Of a stretch of 55,815 nt of DNA, positions 49,768 through 55,815 are shown piece by piece (position 1 is the first letter of the stretch; each line of letters begins with the position of its first letter). The position numbers and the translations under genes are program-made. The stretch is from the NCBI GenBank assembly GCA_035501255.1, contig DATJWM010000144.1:1-55815 (forward strand), read 5' to 3'. The stretch comes from JAFAZI01 sp035501255. GTDB lineage: Bacteria; Actinomycetota; Actinomycetes; JAFAQI01. A model generated the notes under the pieces. It saw nothing but the letters and a program-made list of their open reading frames with translations. It was not told the DNA's origin and ran no database searches.

Positions 49768-50766
49768 ATGGGTCGCATCGTTGCCGTGACCGGCGCCAGC
49801 GCCGGCATCGGACGAGCGAGCGCGATCGCATTCGGGCAGCGCGGCGACACCGTGGCACTACTGGCCCGCGGTGAGGCCGGGCTTGCCGGTGCGGCGGCAG
49901 AGATCGAAGAGCGAGGAGGAGCGGCGCTTGCGATCGCGGTCGACGTCGCCGATCCGGCCGCCGTCTTCAAAGCGGTGGATCAGATCGAATCCGACCTTGG
50001 CGAGATCGACGTGTGGGTGAATGTCGCGTTCACCTCGGTGTTCGCCCGATTCGATGACATCAGTCCGGAGGAGTACCGACGAGCCACCGAGGTCAGCTAT
50101 CTCGGCTATGTCTACGCCACGATGGCGGCGCTATCGGTCATGAAACCGAGAAATCGCGGCACGATCGTGCAGGTCGGATCCGCACTCGCTTATCGCGGCA
50201 TCCCGCTACAGACCGCGTACTGCGGCGCGAAGCACGCCATCCAAGGCTTCCACGAGTCGTTGCGCTGTGAGCTCCTCCACGAGAGGAGCGGCGTCCAGGT
50301 CACCATGGTGCAGATGCCGGCGGTGAACACGCCACAGTTCTCCTGGGTGTTGTCCCGGCTTTCCAAGCATCCGCAGCCGGTACCGCCGATCTACCAACCG
50401 GAGCTTGCGGCGCGAGGAGTGTTGTACGCCGCGGATCACCCCCGGCGGCGTGAGTACTGGGTCGGTGCGTCGACGATGGGAACGCTGGCCGCGAACGCGA
50501 TCGCCCCCGGGTTGCTCGACCGTTACCTGGCCCGCACCGGCTTCGACTCCCAGCAGGCCGAGAGTCCGCCGCCGTCGAAGGCAGCCAACCTGTGGGCCCC
50601 TGTCGACGACGCGACCGGCACCGATCACGGTGTCCGCGGCCCGTTCGTCGACCGTGCGCACCGTCACGACCCGCAGTTGTGGGCGTCTCACCACCACGGG
50701 TTGATCGGCGCTGCCGCGGCCCTGTGCTCGGTCGCCGCCGGCGTGTGGTGGCGGCGGTCCCGATGA
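49768..50766 (+). CDS. Short-chain dehydrogenase/reductase with a C-terminal hydrophobic tail
   Basis: A 332-residue SDR. VAVTGASAGIGRASAIAF is the nucleotide motif TGxxxGxG; IDVWVNVAFTS stands in place of the NNAG motif; VGSALAYRGIP then AYCGAKHAIQGF carries the catalytic Ser, Tyr and Lys. The C-terminal 30 residues (LIGAAAALCSVAAGVWWRRSR) form a short membrane helix with basic end, which suggests membrane tethering. AAGGAGG (49753-49759) lies eight bases before ATG 49768. The stop overlaps the next ATG by 4 bp. The substrate is unknown. Confidence 0.87.
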   Translation: MGRIVAVTGASAGIGRASAIAFGQRGDTVALLARGEAGLAGAAAEIEERGGAALAIAVDVADPAAVFKAVDQIESDLGEIDVWVNVAFTSVFARFDDISPEEYRRATEVSYLGYVYATMAALSVMKPRNRGTIVQVGSALAYRGIPLQTAYCGAKHAIQGFHESLRCELLHERSGVQVTMVQMPAVNTPQFSWVLSRLSKHPQPVPPIYQPELAARGVLYAADHPRRREYWVGASTMGTLAANAIAPGLLDRYLARTGFDSQQAESPPPSKAANLWAPVDDATGTDHGVRGPFVDRAHRHDPQLWASHHHGLIGAAAALCSVAAGVWWRRSR

Positions 50767-51128
50767 GCGGGGCGCTGTCGGCGAAGACCGCCGTCCGGCT
50801 GTCCGCGGCCGTGCGGGCTGCTACCGGAATCGGGTTGCTGAGTGCGCCCGCTCCGCTTGAGCGGCTGATCGCGCCGCCCGGCGGAGAGCCACCGACCGCT
50901 GTCGCGCGGCTGCTCGGCGCTCGCCTGCTCATGCAGTCTCTCGTCGAGGCGACGCTCCCGTTGCGGATCGTCGTCGTGAGCGGGGGCGCCGTCGACGTGC
51001 TGCATGCGGCGAGCATGGTCGTGATCGCCGTGGCGGAGCCGCGATACCGGCGGGTCGCCGTGGTGAGCGCTCTCGTGGCTACGACCGCGGCGGCGATCTC
51101 CGTGCGGGCCGTGCGCGCGCGAGCGTGA
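50763..51128 (+). CDS. Small hydrophobic protein of unknown function
   Basis: A 121-residue protein rich in Ala and Val with about two or three helices (LLMQSLVEATLPLRIVVVSGG; AVDVLHAASMVVIAVAEP; VAVVSALVATTAAAISVRAV). The N-terminal AVRAATGIGLLSAPAPLERLI is common in actinobacterial small membrane proteins. ATG at 50763 overlaps the SDR stop and its own stop overlaps the GH15 GTG, so it is surely translated in this operon. I do not recognise a family function. Confidence 0.7.
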   Translation: MSGALSAKTAVRLSAAVRAATGIGLLSAPAPLERLIAPPGGEPPTAVARLLGARLLMQSLVEATLPLRIVVVSGGAVDVLHAASMVVIAVAEPRYRRVAVVSALVATTAAAISVRAVRARA

Positions 51129-52933
51129 CCGGGCGACCCGGCGGTGCGGCGGAGCGACGTACCTCCGCTGGAGTTCCATCCTCACATCCGCCGCACGTGC
51201 TGCGTGAGTACGCGCTGCTCGCGGACGGCGAGCGGGGCGCCATCGTCGGGCCCCGAGGCGACATCGTGTGGATGTGCGCGCCCCGATGGGAGAGCGACGC
51301 GGTGTTCTCGGCCCTGATCGGCGGCCGAAGCGCCTATGCCGTGACTCCCGACGAGCGCCATGTGTGGGGTGGCTACTACGAGGACGCGTCGATGGTGTGG
51401 CGGCACCGGTGGACCACCACAAGCGGCATCGTCGAGTGCCGCGACGCGCTCGCCGTGCCCGGTGACCCCAGCTACGTCGTGCTGCTCCGCCAAATTCGGG
51501 CGGTCGATTGCTCCGCCCGGGTCGCGGTCGTGCTCGAACCACGCGCGGGTTACGACCAACATCCGATGCGTGACCTTCGTCGTCACGAGCACATCTGGAC
51601 GGCCCAGGTCGGACCGTTGTCCATGCGCTGGACGGGCGCGTCCGGCGCCCGCCCGCGTCGAAACGGCGAGCAGCTCCTCCTGGGACTGCGGTTGGACGCG
51701 GGCGAGGTCTGCGATCTTGCCCTCGAATTGAGCGATGGACCGCTTCCGGATTGCGCCGTCGATGCCGACCGGGCGTGGCGGGATACCCAAGCTGGCTGGG
51801 AGCGCGCGGCGCCGACGTTCCACGACGGGCTGGCGCCGCACGCGAGCCGGCGCAGTTACGCCGTCCTGCGGGGGCTCACGAGTGCGACGGGCGGAATGGT
51901 GGCCGCGACGACAACAAGCCTGCCGGAGCGCGCCGAGGCCGGCCGGAACTACGACTACCGCTACGTCTGGATCCGTGACCAGTGCTACGCCGGACTGGCG
52001 GGCGCGGCGGCGGGTGCCGAGCCGCTTCTCGATGACGCGGTGTCGTTCGTGTCGGCGCGGCTCCTCGAGCATGGCGATCGGCTCGCACCGGCGTATGCGA
52101 CCAACGGCGCGGCCGTCCCGGACCAGCGCCACCTCGATCTGGACGGTTATCCGGGTGGCCACGACATCATCGGAAACTGGGTCAACCAGCAGTTTCAACT
52201 CGACGCCTTCGGCGAGGCTCTCCAGCTGTTCGCAGCCGCGGCTCGAGCCGACCGGGTTGACGCTGACCACTGGCAGGCGGCCGAGGCCGCGGCGCGCGCG
52301 ATCGAGCGTCGGTGGACCGAGCCTGATGCCGGTATTTGGGAGGTCGAGCAGCGTGCGTGGACGCACAGCCGGCTAACCGCCGCCGGTGGGCTCCGCGCCA
52401 TCGCGGAGGTCAGTCCGGGGTCCGGTCGACCGGAGTGGATCGCGCTCGCCGACCGGATCACCGCCGAGACCTCCGCGACCGCGCTGCACCAGGGTGGTCG
52501 ATGGCAGCGAGCACCCGACGACCCCGGTCTGGACGCGGCGCTGCTGCTGCCGGGCATGCGCGGCGCCGTACCGTCCGACGACCCGCGTACCACCACGACT
52601 CTCGGGGCCTATCTCGCCGAGCTCACCGAGGAGGGGTACGCGTACCGCTACCGGCACGGCGAGCGAGCGCTCGGCGAGGTCGAGGGATCGTTCTTGCTGT
52701 GCGGATTCCTCGTGGCGCTCGCCCTTCATCAGCAGGGTGACGTCGCATCTGCCCGCGCGTGGTTCGAACGCACCCGAGCCGCCACCGGGCCGCCCGAACT
52801 GTTCAGCGAAGAGTACGACGGCACGCAGCATCAGATGCGCGGCAACCTTCCGCAGGCCTTCGTCCACGCCCTGTTGCTCGAAACGGCGGCCCGGCTTGCC
52901 CGTGGCCCGTCCCGGGCAGATCGCCTGCATTGA
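51125..52933 (+). CDS. Glycoside hydrolase family 15 protein
   Basis: A 602-residue cytoplasmic protein. The N-terminal beta domain (REYALLADGERGAIVGPRGDIVWMCAPRWES) and the alpha/alpha toroid (NYDYRYVWIRDQCYAGLAG; YPGGHDIIGNWVNQQFQLDAFGEALQL) are typical of the actinobacterial GH15 group. EPDAGIWEVE carries the general acid Glu and EVEGSFLLCGFL the base Glu. Members are glucoamylases, glucodextranases or trehalases; this one's sugar is not evident. GTG overlaps the preceding stop. It ends the SDR/membrane/GH15 operon and converges on the ABC permease. Confidence 0.9.
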   Translation: MTGRPGGAAERRTSAGVPSSHPPHVLREYALLADGERGAIVGPRGDIVWMCAPRWESDAVFSALIGGRSAYAVTPDERHVWGGYYEDASMVWRHRWTTTSGIVECRDALAVPGDPSYVVLLRQIRAVDCSARVAVVLEPRAGYDQHPMRDLRRHEHIWTAQVGPLSMRWTGASGARPRRNGEQLLLGLRLDAGEVCDLALELSDGPLPDCAVDADRAWRDTQAGWERAAPTFHDGLAPHASRRSYAVLRGLTSATGGMVAATTTSLPERAEAGRNYDYRYVWIRDQCYAGLAGAAAGAEPLLDDAVSFVSARLLEHGDRLAPAYATNGAAVPDQRHLDLDGYPGGHDIIGNWVNQQFQLDAFGEALQLFAAAARADRVDADHWQAAEAAARAIERRWTEPDAGIWEVEQRAWTHSRLTAAGGLRAIAEVSPGSGRPEWIALADRITAETSATALHQGGRWQRAPDDPGLDAALLLPGMRGAVPSDDPRTTTTLGAYLAELTEEGYAYRYRHGERALGEVEGSFLLCGFLVALALHQQGDVASARAWFERTRAATGPPELFSEEYDGTQHQMRGNLPQAFVHALLLETAARLARGPSRADRLH

Positions 52934-53057
52934 CCGCCTCTGACCGCACTTCCAGGCTGTGCCGAGGAGCCTCGGGATCGCCGATCTCGGTTGGGACGCA
53001 GACCTGTGGTCACCGACGGCGGCAACCCGGGAGTCTCCGGTGGCGGCCGCGCCCCGA

Positions 53058-53957
53058 TCAGGCGAGGACGCGACGCCGGAAGTTGCGCAATCCGATGGCG
53101 AGAAATGCTGCCGCGAATCCCACCAGCACGGGGTAGATCACGTACAGCGGCATGTGGGGGTAGGAGGTGAAGGCAGCGCGCATTCCTTCGTTGACGTAGA
53201 TGAGCGGGTTGATGAGAACGAGCACCTGCAGCCAGTGGAACTGCCCGATCTGTACTGGCGAGAGCCGGGTCCACGCGTAGTAGGTCCCGCCCAAGAAGGT
53301 GATGGGCAGGATGATGAAACCGAACATGAGCCCGATGTTGCGGGGTTCGAAGCTGGTGCCGAGCACGAGGCCCAACCCGGCCATCGCCACACAGGCGAGC
53401 GGCACCAGGGTGAGGATGATCAACCAGTGCAGGTCGAGGTTGGCGTGTACGCCTGGAGCATGGACCACGTTGGCGATCGGCAGCACCAGGACCGCGGACA
53501 GGGCACCTTGGGCGGCGCCGGAGAGAACCTTGGCCATCGCCACCAACCAGATCGGGCACGGCGCCTGGACGCGGTCCTCGATCTCACGGGTGAACCCGAA
53601 CTCCTGGGCCATGTTCAAGGCGATGGACTGCACGCCCTGGAACATGATGGAGATCCCGACAACTCCTGGCACCAGCACGGTGGCGAAAGCCGACTGAGCC
53701 TCCGGCGTCTGACCTCCCACGCCCTGACCGATCTTGGGAAACACATAGAGGAACACGAAACAGAGCAGGAACGGCTGGATGATCGTGCGAAGTCCGAATA
53801 CCCACTTGTCCTTCCACAGCACGACGACATCGCGCAGCAGCAGCGCTCCCAGCGCGCTGTAGCTTGCGTTGAGGACCGGGCGGAGCTGCAGGTCGATTCG
53901 TGCAGTCGAGGGTGTGAGCGCCGAGGACTCGCCGATGACGTCGGATCCAGCCATCAT
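53058..53957 (-). CDS. ABC-2 type exporter permease (DrrB-like)
   Basis: A 299-residue permease with six helices: TIIQPFLLCFVFLYVFPKIGQ, VPGVVGISIMFQGVQSIALNM, LSGAAQGALSAVLVLPIANVV, HWLIILTLVPLACVAMAGLGLVLG, LMFGFIILPITFLGGTYYAW and LYVIYPVLVGFAAAFLAIGL. The amphipathic EFGFTREIEDRVQAPCPIW segment is the ABC-2 signature region. It is translationally coupled to the ATPase by a 4-bp ATGA overlap. Such exporters move lipids, polyketides or drugs; the substrate is unknown. Confidence 0.9.
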   Translation of the reverse strand: MMAGSDVIGESSALTPSTARIDLQLRPVLNASYSALGALLLRDVVVLWKDKWVFGLRTIIQPFLLCFVFLYVFPKIGQGVGGQTPEAQSAFATVLVPGVVGISIMFQGVQSIALNMAQEFGFTREIEDRVQAPCPIWLVAMAKVLSGAAQGALSAVLVLPIANVVHAPGVHANLDLHWLIILTLVPLACVAMAGLGLVLGTSFEPRNIGLMFGFIILPITFLGGTYYAWTRLSPVQIGQFHWLQVLVLINPLIYVNEGMRAAFTSYPHMPLYVIYPVLVGFAAAFLAIGLRNFRRRVLA

Positions 53958-54943
53958 TCACGCAGCTCTCGGCCAGTCAGGGTGATGAACACCGTCTCGA
54001 GGGTGGGCTCGGCGATCGACAGGTCGACGATGTCCACGCCTTCTCGCTCCGCGACCTGAACGATCTGCTGCACGAGTCGCTGTCCACCGCTGACCTCCAG
54101 GCGGATGACTCCATCGGACACTCTCGACCGTTCGACGCCAACCACCTCTCGGGCCAACGATGAGGCGAGGCGCTCGGGGTCGGCCGAGGCACGGACGGTC
54201 ACAATCGTGTCCGCTCCAATCCCGCGTTTGAGCGCGGCCGGCGTATCGAGGGCCAGGATCTTCCCGTGGTCCATGATTGCCACCCGGTCGCAGAGCTGGT
54301 CGGCCTCCTCCATGTAGTGCGTGGTGAGCAGGATCGTCTGACCGTCGGCGTTCAGGTCGCGCAACACTTCCCAGAGGGCGAGTCGGCTCTGCGGATCGAG
54401 GCCGGCGGTTGGTTCGTCGAGGAAGAGAACCGCCGGACGGTGGAAGATGGCCCGGGCCACCATCAGCCGCTGCGCCATCCCGCCCGACAGCGCGTAGACC
54501 GAGGCCTTCGCCCACTTCTCCAGCTGGAACTGCTCGAGCAGCCGGTCCGCCGTACGGCGGGAGACCGCGGAGCCCATGCCGAACAACCGGCCGTGAAAAT
54601 AGAGGTTCTCCCACACGGTGAGCTGGCGGTCGAGCGTGTTCGTCTGGGACACGATCCCGCTGGCCTGCTTGGCGAGTGCTGGGTGGGCTGCGACGTCGAC
54701 ACCGCCGACGAAGGCTTGGCCGGAGGTGGGCACCACGCGAGTGGTGAGCATCCCAGCCGTGGTCGTCTTGCCCGCGCCGTTCGGCCCGAGCAAGCCGAAT
54801 ATCTCGCCGGCACCGACGTCGAGGTCCAGGCGGTCGACCGCGGCGAAGTCCGTCCCGGGGTAGACCTTGGTCAACCGCTCGGTGTGGATCATCGGCGCGT
54901 TCCCGCTGATGGACGCGCTTACTGTCCGCTCACCGATGGTCAC
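53954..54943 (-). CDS. ABC exporter ATPase (DrrA-like)
   Basis: A 329-residue ATPase with Walker A GPNGAGKTT, Q-loop VSQTNTLD, signature ALSGGMAQRLMVARAI, Walker B AVLFLDEPTAGLD and switch His LTTHYMEEAD. The C-terminal about 80 residues (VGVERSRVSDGVIRLEVSGG) form the regulatory domain common in DrrA-type proteins. I use the GTG at 54943, but the ATG at 54892 just before HTERLTKVYPG is an equally good start; neither has a strong ribosome site. It is the promoter-proximal gene of the two. Confidence 0.9.
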   Translation of the reverse strand: MTIGERTVSASISGNAPMIHTERLTKVYPGTDFAAVDRLDLDVGAGEIFGLLGPNGAGKTTTAGMLTTRVVPTSGQAFVGGVDVAAHPALAKQASGIVSQTNTLDRQLTVWENLYFHGRLFGMGSAVSRRTADRLLEQFQLEKWAKASVYALSGGMAQRLMVARAIFHRPAVLFLDEPTAGLDPQSRLALWEVLRDLNADGQTILLTTHYMEEADQLCDRVAIMDHGKILALDTPAALKRGIGADTIVTVRASADPERLASSLAREVVGVERSRVSDGVIRLEVSGGQRLVQQIVQVAEREGVDIVDLSIAEPTLETVFITLTGRELRE

Positions 54944-55216
54944 GGCTGAATCGTACGGCCGGCGATCGACCGGTCCATCCCGACCTCCAGCGTCCGATCG
55001 CCTGCCGAGCACGCACTTGGGTAGCGCGAGGGCGCGACCGGGGTACCCGCGGCGGGTTAACGCTTTCTAGCGTCCTGACGTGCGGGTTTATCCAGAAGTT
55101 GATCTTCGGTTGCGCTCCGCTTGCTCTGAGAAAGCAAGACGATCGTGATTGACCGGCAGCGACCGGTACTGCCGAGAGGGTTTGCCGGTCGTATGTGATC
55201 TTGCGGGGGAGTGGTG
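54944..55216. other. Non-coding spacer with inverted repeats
   Basis: These 273 bases between the ABC and toxin-antitoxin genes contain no protein-like frame. ACGCT-TTCT-AGCGT (55060-55073) is a small hairpin, and GACCGGCA (55151-55158) with TGCCGGTC (55183-55190) is an 8-bp inverted repeat. The stretch 55075-55150 is relatively A/T-rich compared with the rest. It may mark the edge of an acquired segment, but no attachment site is proven. Confidence 0.35.
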
Positions 55217-55639
55217 TTAACCCTCGTCCCACGGGTCGACGACGGTGACCCCGAGGGGCTCGAAGTGGCGCCCGTTGCGGGTCGCGAGGGTGGCGCGTCG
55301 CGCGAGTGCGATTCCTGCGATCTGGTAGTCGCGGATCTCTGCTGACTTGCCGCGGCGTTGAGCTGCTGCGACGGCGACGCCGGCTGCGTTCGCGGCGGCG
55401 GTGTCGAAGGCGAGGACGCGGCCGTCGAGGTCGTCTCGGAGGAGCTCGTCGAAGGCGCTCTCTAGTTGTGTACGTCGTCGGCTGGCGCGCAGCAGTTCTA
55501 GGCCGGTCCGGACCTCGAGGACGGTGATGGCGGTCGTCCAGATTGACTCGGCCGGCTGCTTGTCGAGCCAGGTGATGACGGCGGCATCAGGCCGGTCGCG
55601 CATCAGCGCCGACAGTACGTTGGTGTCGAGGATGATCAC
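55217..55639 (-). CDS. PIN-domain toxin (FitB/VapC family)
   Basis: A 140-residue PIN-domain ribonuclease. MIILDTNVLSALMR has the first acidic residue, TVLEVRTGLELL the second, and AEIRDYQIAGIALARRA a later Asp; the family's ATRNxxHF motif is present (LATRNGRHF). These acids hold Mg for cleavage of RNA. The GTG start at 55639 overlaps the antitoxin stop by 4 bp, so the two are translated together. Targets of this toxin type are usually tRNAs or rRNA loops. Confidence 0.9.
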   Translation of the reverse strand: MIILDTNVLSALMRDRPDAAVITWLDKQPAESIWTTAITVLEVRTGLELLRASRRRTQLESAFDELLRDDLDGRVLAFDTAAANAAGVAVAAAQRRGKSAEIRDYQIAGIALARRATLATRNGRHFEPLGVTVVDPWDEG

Positions 55640-55815
55640 CTGTCGAACTGGGCGGGTTGCACCGTCTGCCCATGCAACTCGGTGATGTCTTCACGCAGAC
55701 CGCGGCCGCGGAACCGGCCCGAGATCGCCGAACCCAACTTGACCGGCGCGGGCTGCCCTGTATGGACTGCGGCCCGCAGGATCTCGCGGACCTCTTCCTC
55801 GGTCGAGCGGTCATG
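55636..55815 (-). CDS. FitA/VapB-type antitoxin, C-terminal part (cut by window end)
   Basis: The frame reads to the window edge and ends with TGA at 55636-55638. The 59 visible residues start RSTEEEVREILRAAV, which is the second helix of the FitA ribbon-helix-helix domain, followed by LGSAISGRFRGRGLRED and a C-terminal ELHGQTVQPAQFDR that would wrap around the toxin. The start and DNA-binding strand lie outside the window. The stop overlaps the toxin GTG. The pair would normally repress its own promoter. Confidence 0.85.
   Translation of the reverse strand, partial: HDRSTEEEVREILRAAVHTGQPAPVKLGSAISGRFRGRGLREDITELHGQTVQPAQFDR

Noticed and set aside
52955..52975. CCGAGG-AG-CCTCGG after the GH15 gene as a terminator
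   Set aside because: The two-base loop is too small for a stable hairpin, and there is no U-run.
1..55815. CRISPR arrays, tRNA/rRNA genes, insertion sequences, replication origin
   Set aside because: No regularly spaced direct repeats, cloverleaf-type sequences, transposase motifs or origin-type repeat clusters were seen.

Overview
The window is a strongly G+C-rich, densely packed stretch of chromosome with many GTG starts and 4-bp GTGA/ATGA stop-start overlaps. Its content (F420-type luciferase-like oxidoreductase, RsbU-type PP2C phosphatase, SigC-like ECF factor, FMO/Baeyer-Villiger monooxygenase, NlpC/P60 hydrolase, type III glutamine synthetase, FitAB-type toxin-antitoxin) points to a free-living actinobacterium, possibly of the Frankia/Sporichthya kind. 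I cannot name the genus from sequence alone. I see no rRNA, tRNA, insertion sequence, phage gene or CRISPR array.

Layout. 0-4 kb: end of a methylmalonate-semialdehyde dehydrogenase, a class III aminotransferase, a flavin monooxygenase and a VOC protein (amino-acid/ketone catabolism). 3.9-10.4 kb: SRAP DNA-crosslink protein, secreted NlpC/P60 protein, sensor PP2C phosphatase, LLM oxidoreductase, SQR-like flavoprotein. 10.4-14.2 kb: type III glutamine synthetase and a large conserved protein of unknown function. 14.2-27 kb: a second-messenger region with an EAL-GAF-GAF-GGDEF protein, an MFS transporter fused to a cyclic-nucleotide-binding (CNB) domain, a lectin-like secreted protein, a 1284-residue tandem cyclase-ATPase-TPR protein, three small CNB proteins and a calcineurin-type phosphoesterase. 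A decayed acyl-CoA synthetase tail lies among them.

27-36.5 kb: methyltransferase, exported SurE-like nucleotidase, then an ECF sigma factor diverging from a zinc-finger anti-sigma gene that leads a copper/cytochrome-oxidase assembly operon (SCO1, PCuAC-like, membrane-COG4315 fusion, CtaG). Facing it are CopC-CopD and YcnI. 36.6-44.5 kb: DapB-like oxidoreductase, zinc alcohol dehydrogenase, a MacB/FtsX-type ABC system whose second ATPase is frameshifted, and a Tat-exported intradiol-dioxygenase-like protein. 44.6-49.4 kb: SQR-like/TusE/DsrE2 sulfur operon diverging from a MarR regulator plus CLC channel. 49.4-53 kb: YetF-like remnant and an SDR/membrane protein/GH15 operon. 53-55.8 kb: DrrAB-type ABC exporter and a FitAB/VapBC toxin-antitoxin pair cut by the window edge.

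The most notable signals are: (i) the cyclic-nucleotide island, where the two cyclase domains carry complementary losses of catalytic residues and sit among CNB proteins and a candidate phosphodiesterase; (ii) two copies of a 14-bp palindrome TTGCAT-N2-ATGCAA, one at the MarR promoter and one 2.6 kb away before the SDR/GH15 operon, suggesting a small local regulon; (iii) a copper island headed by its own ECF/anti-sigma pair and containing an unusual fusion; and (iv) several decayed or frameshifted genes.
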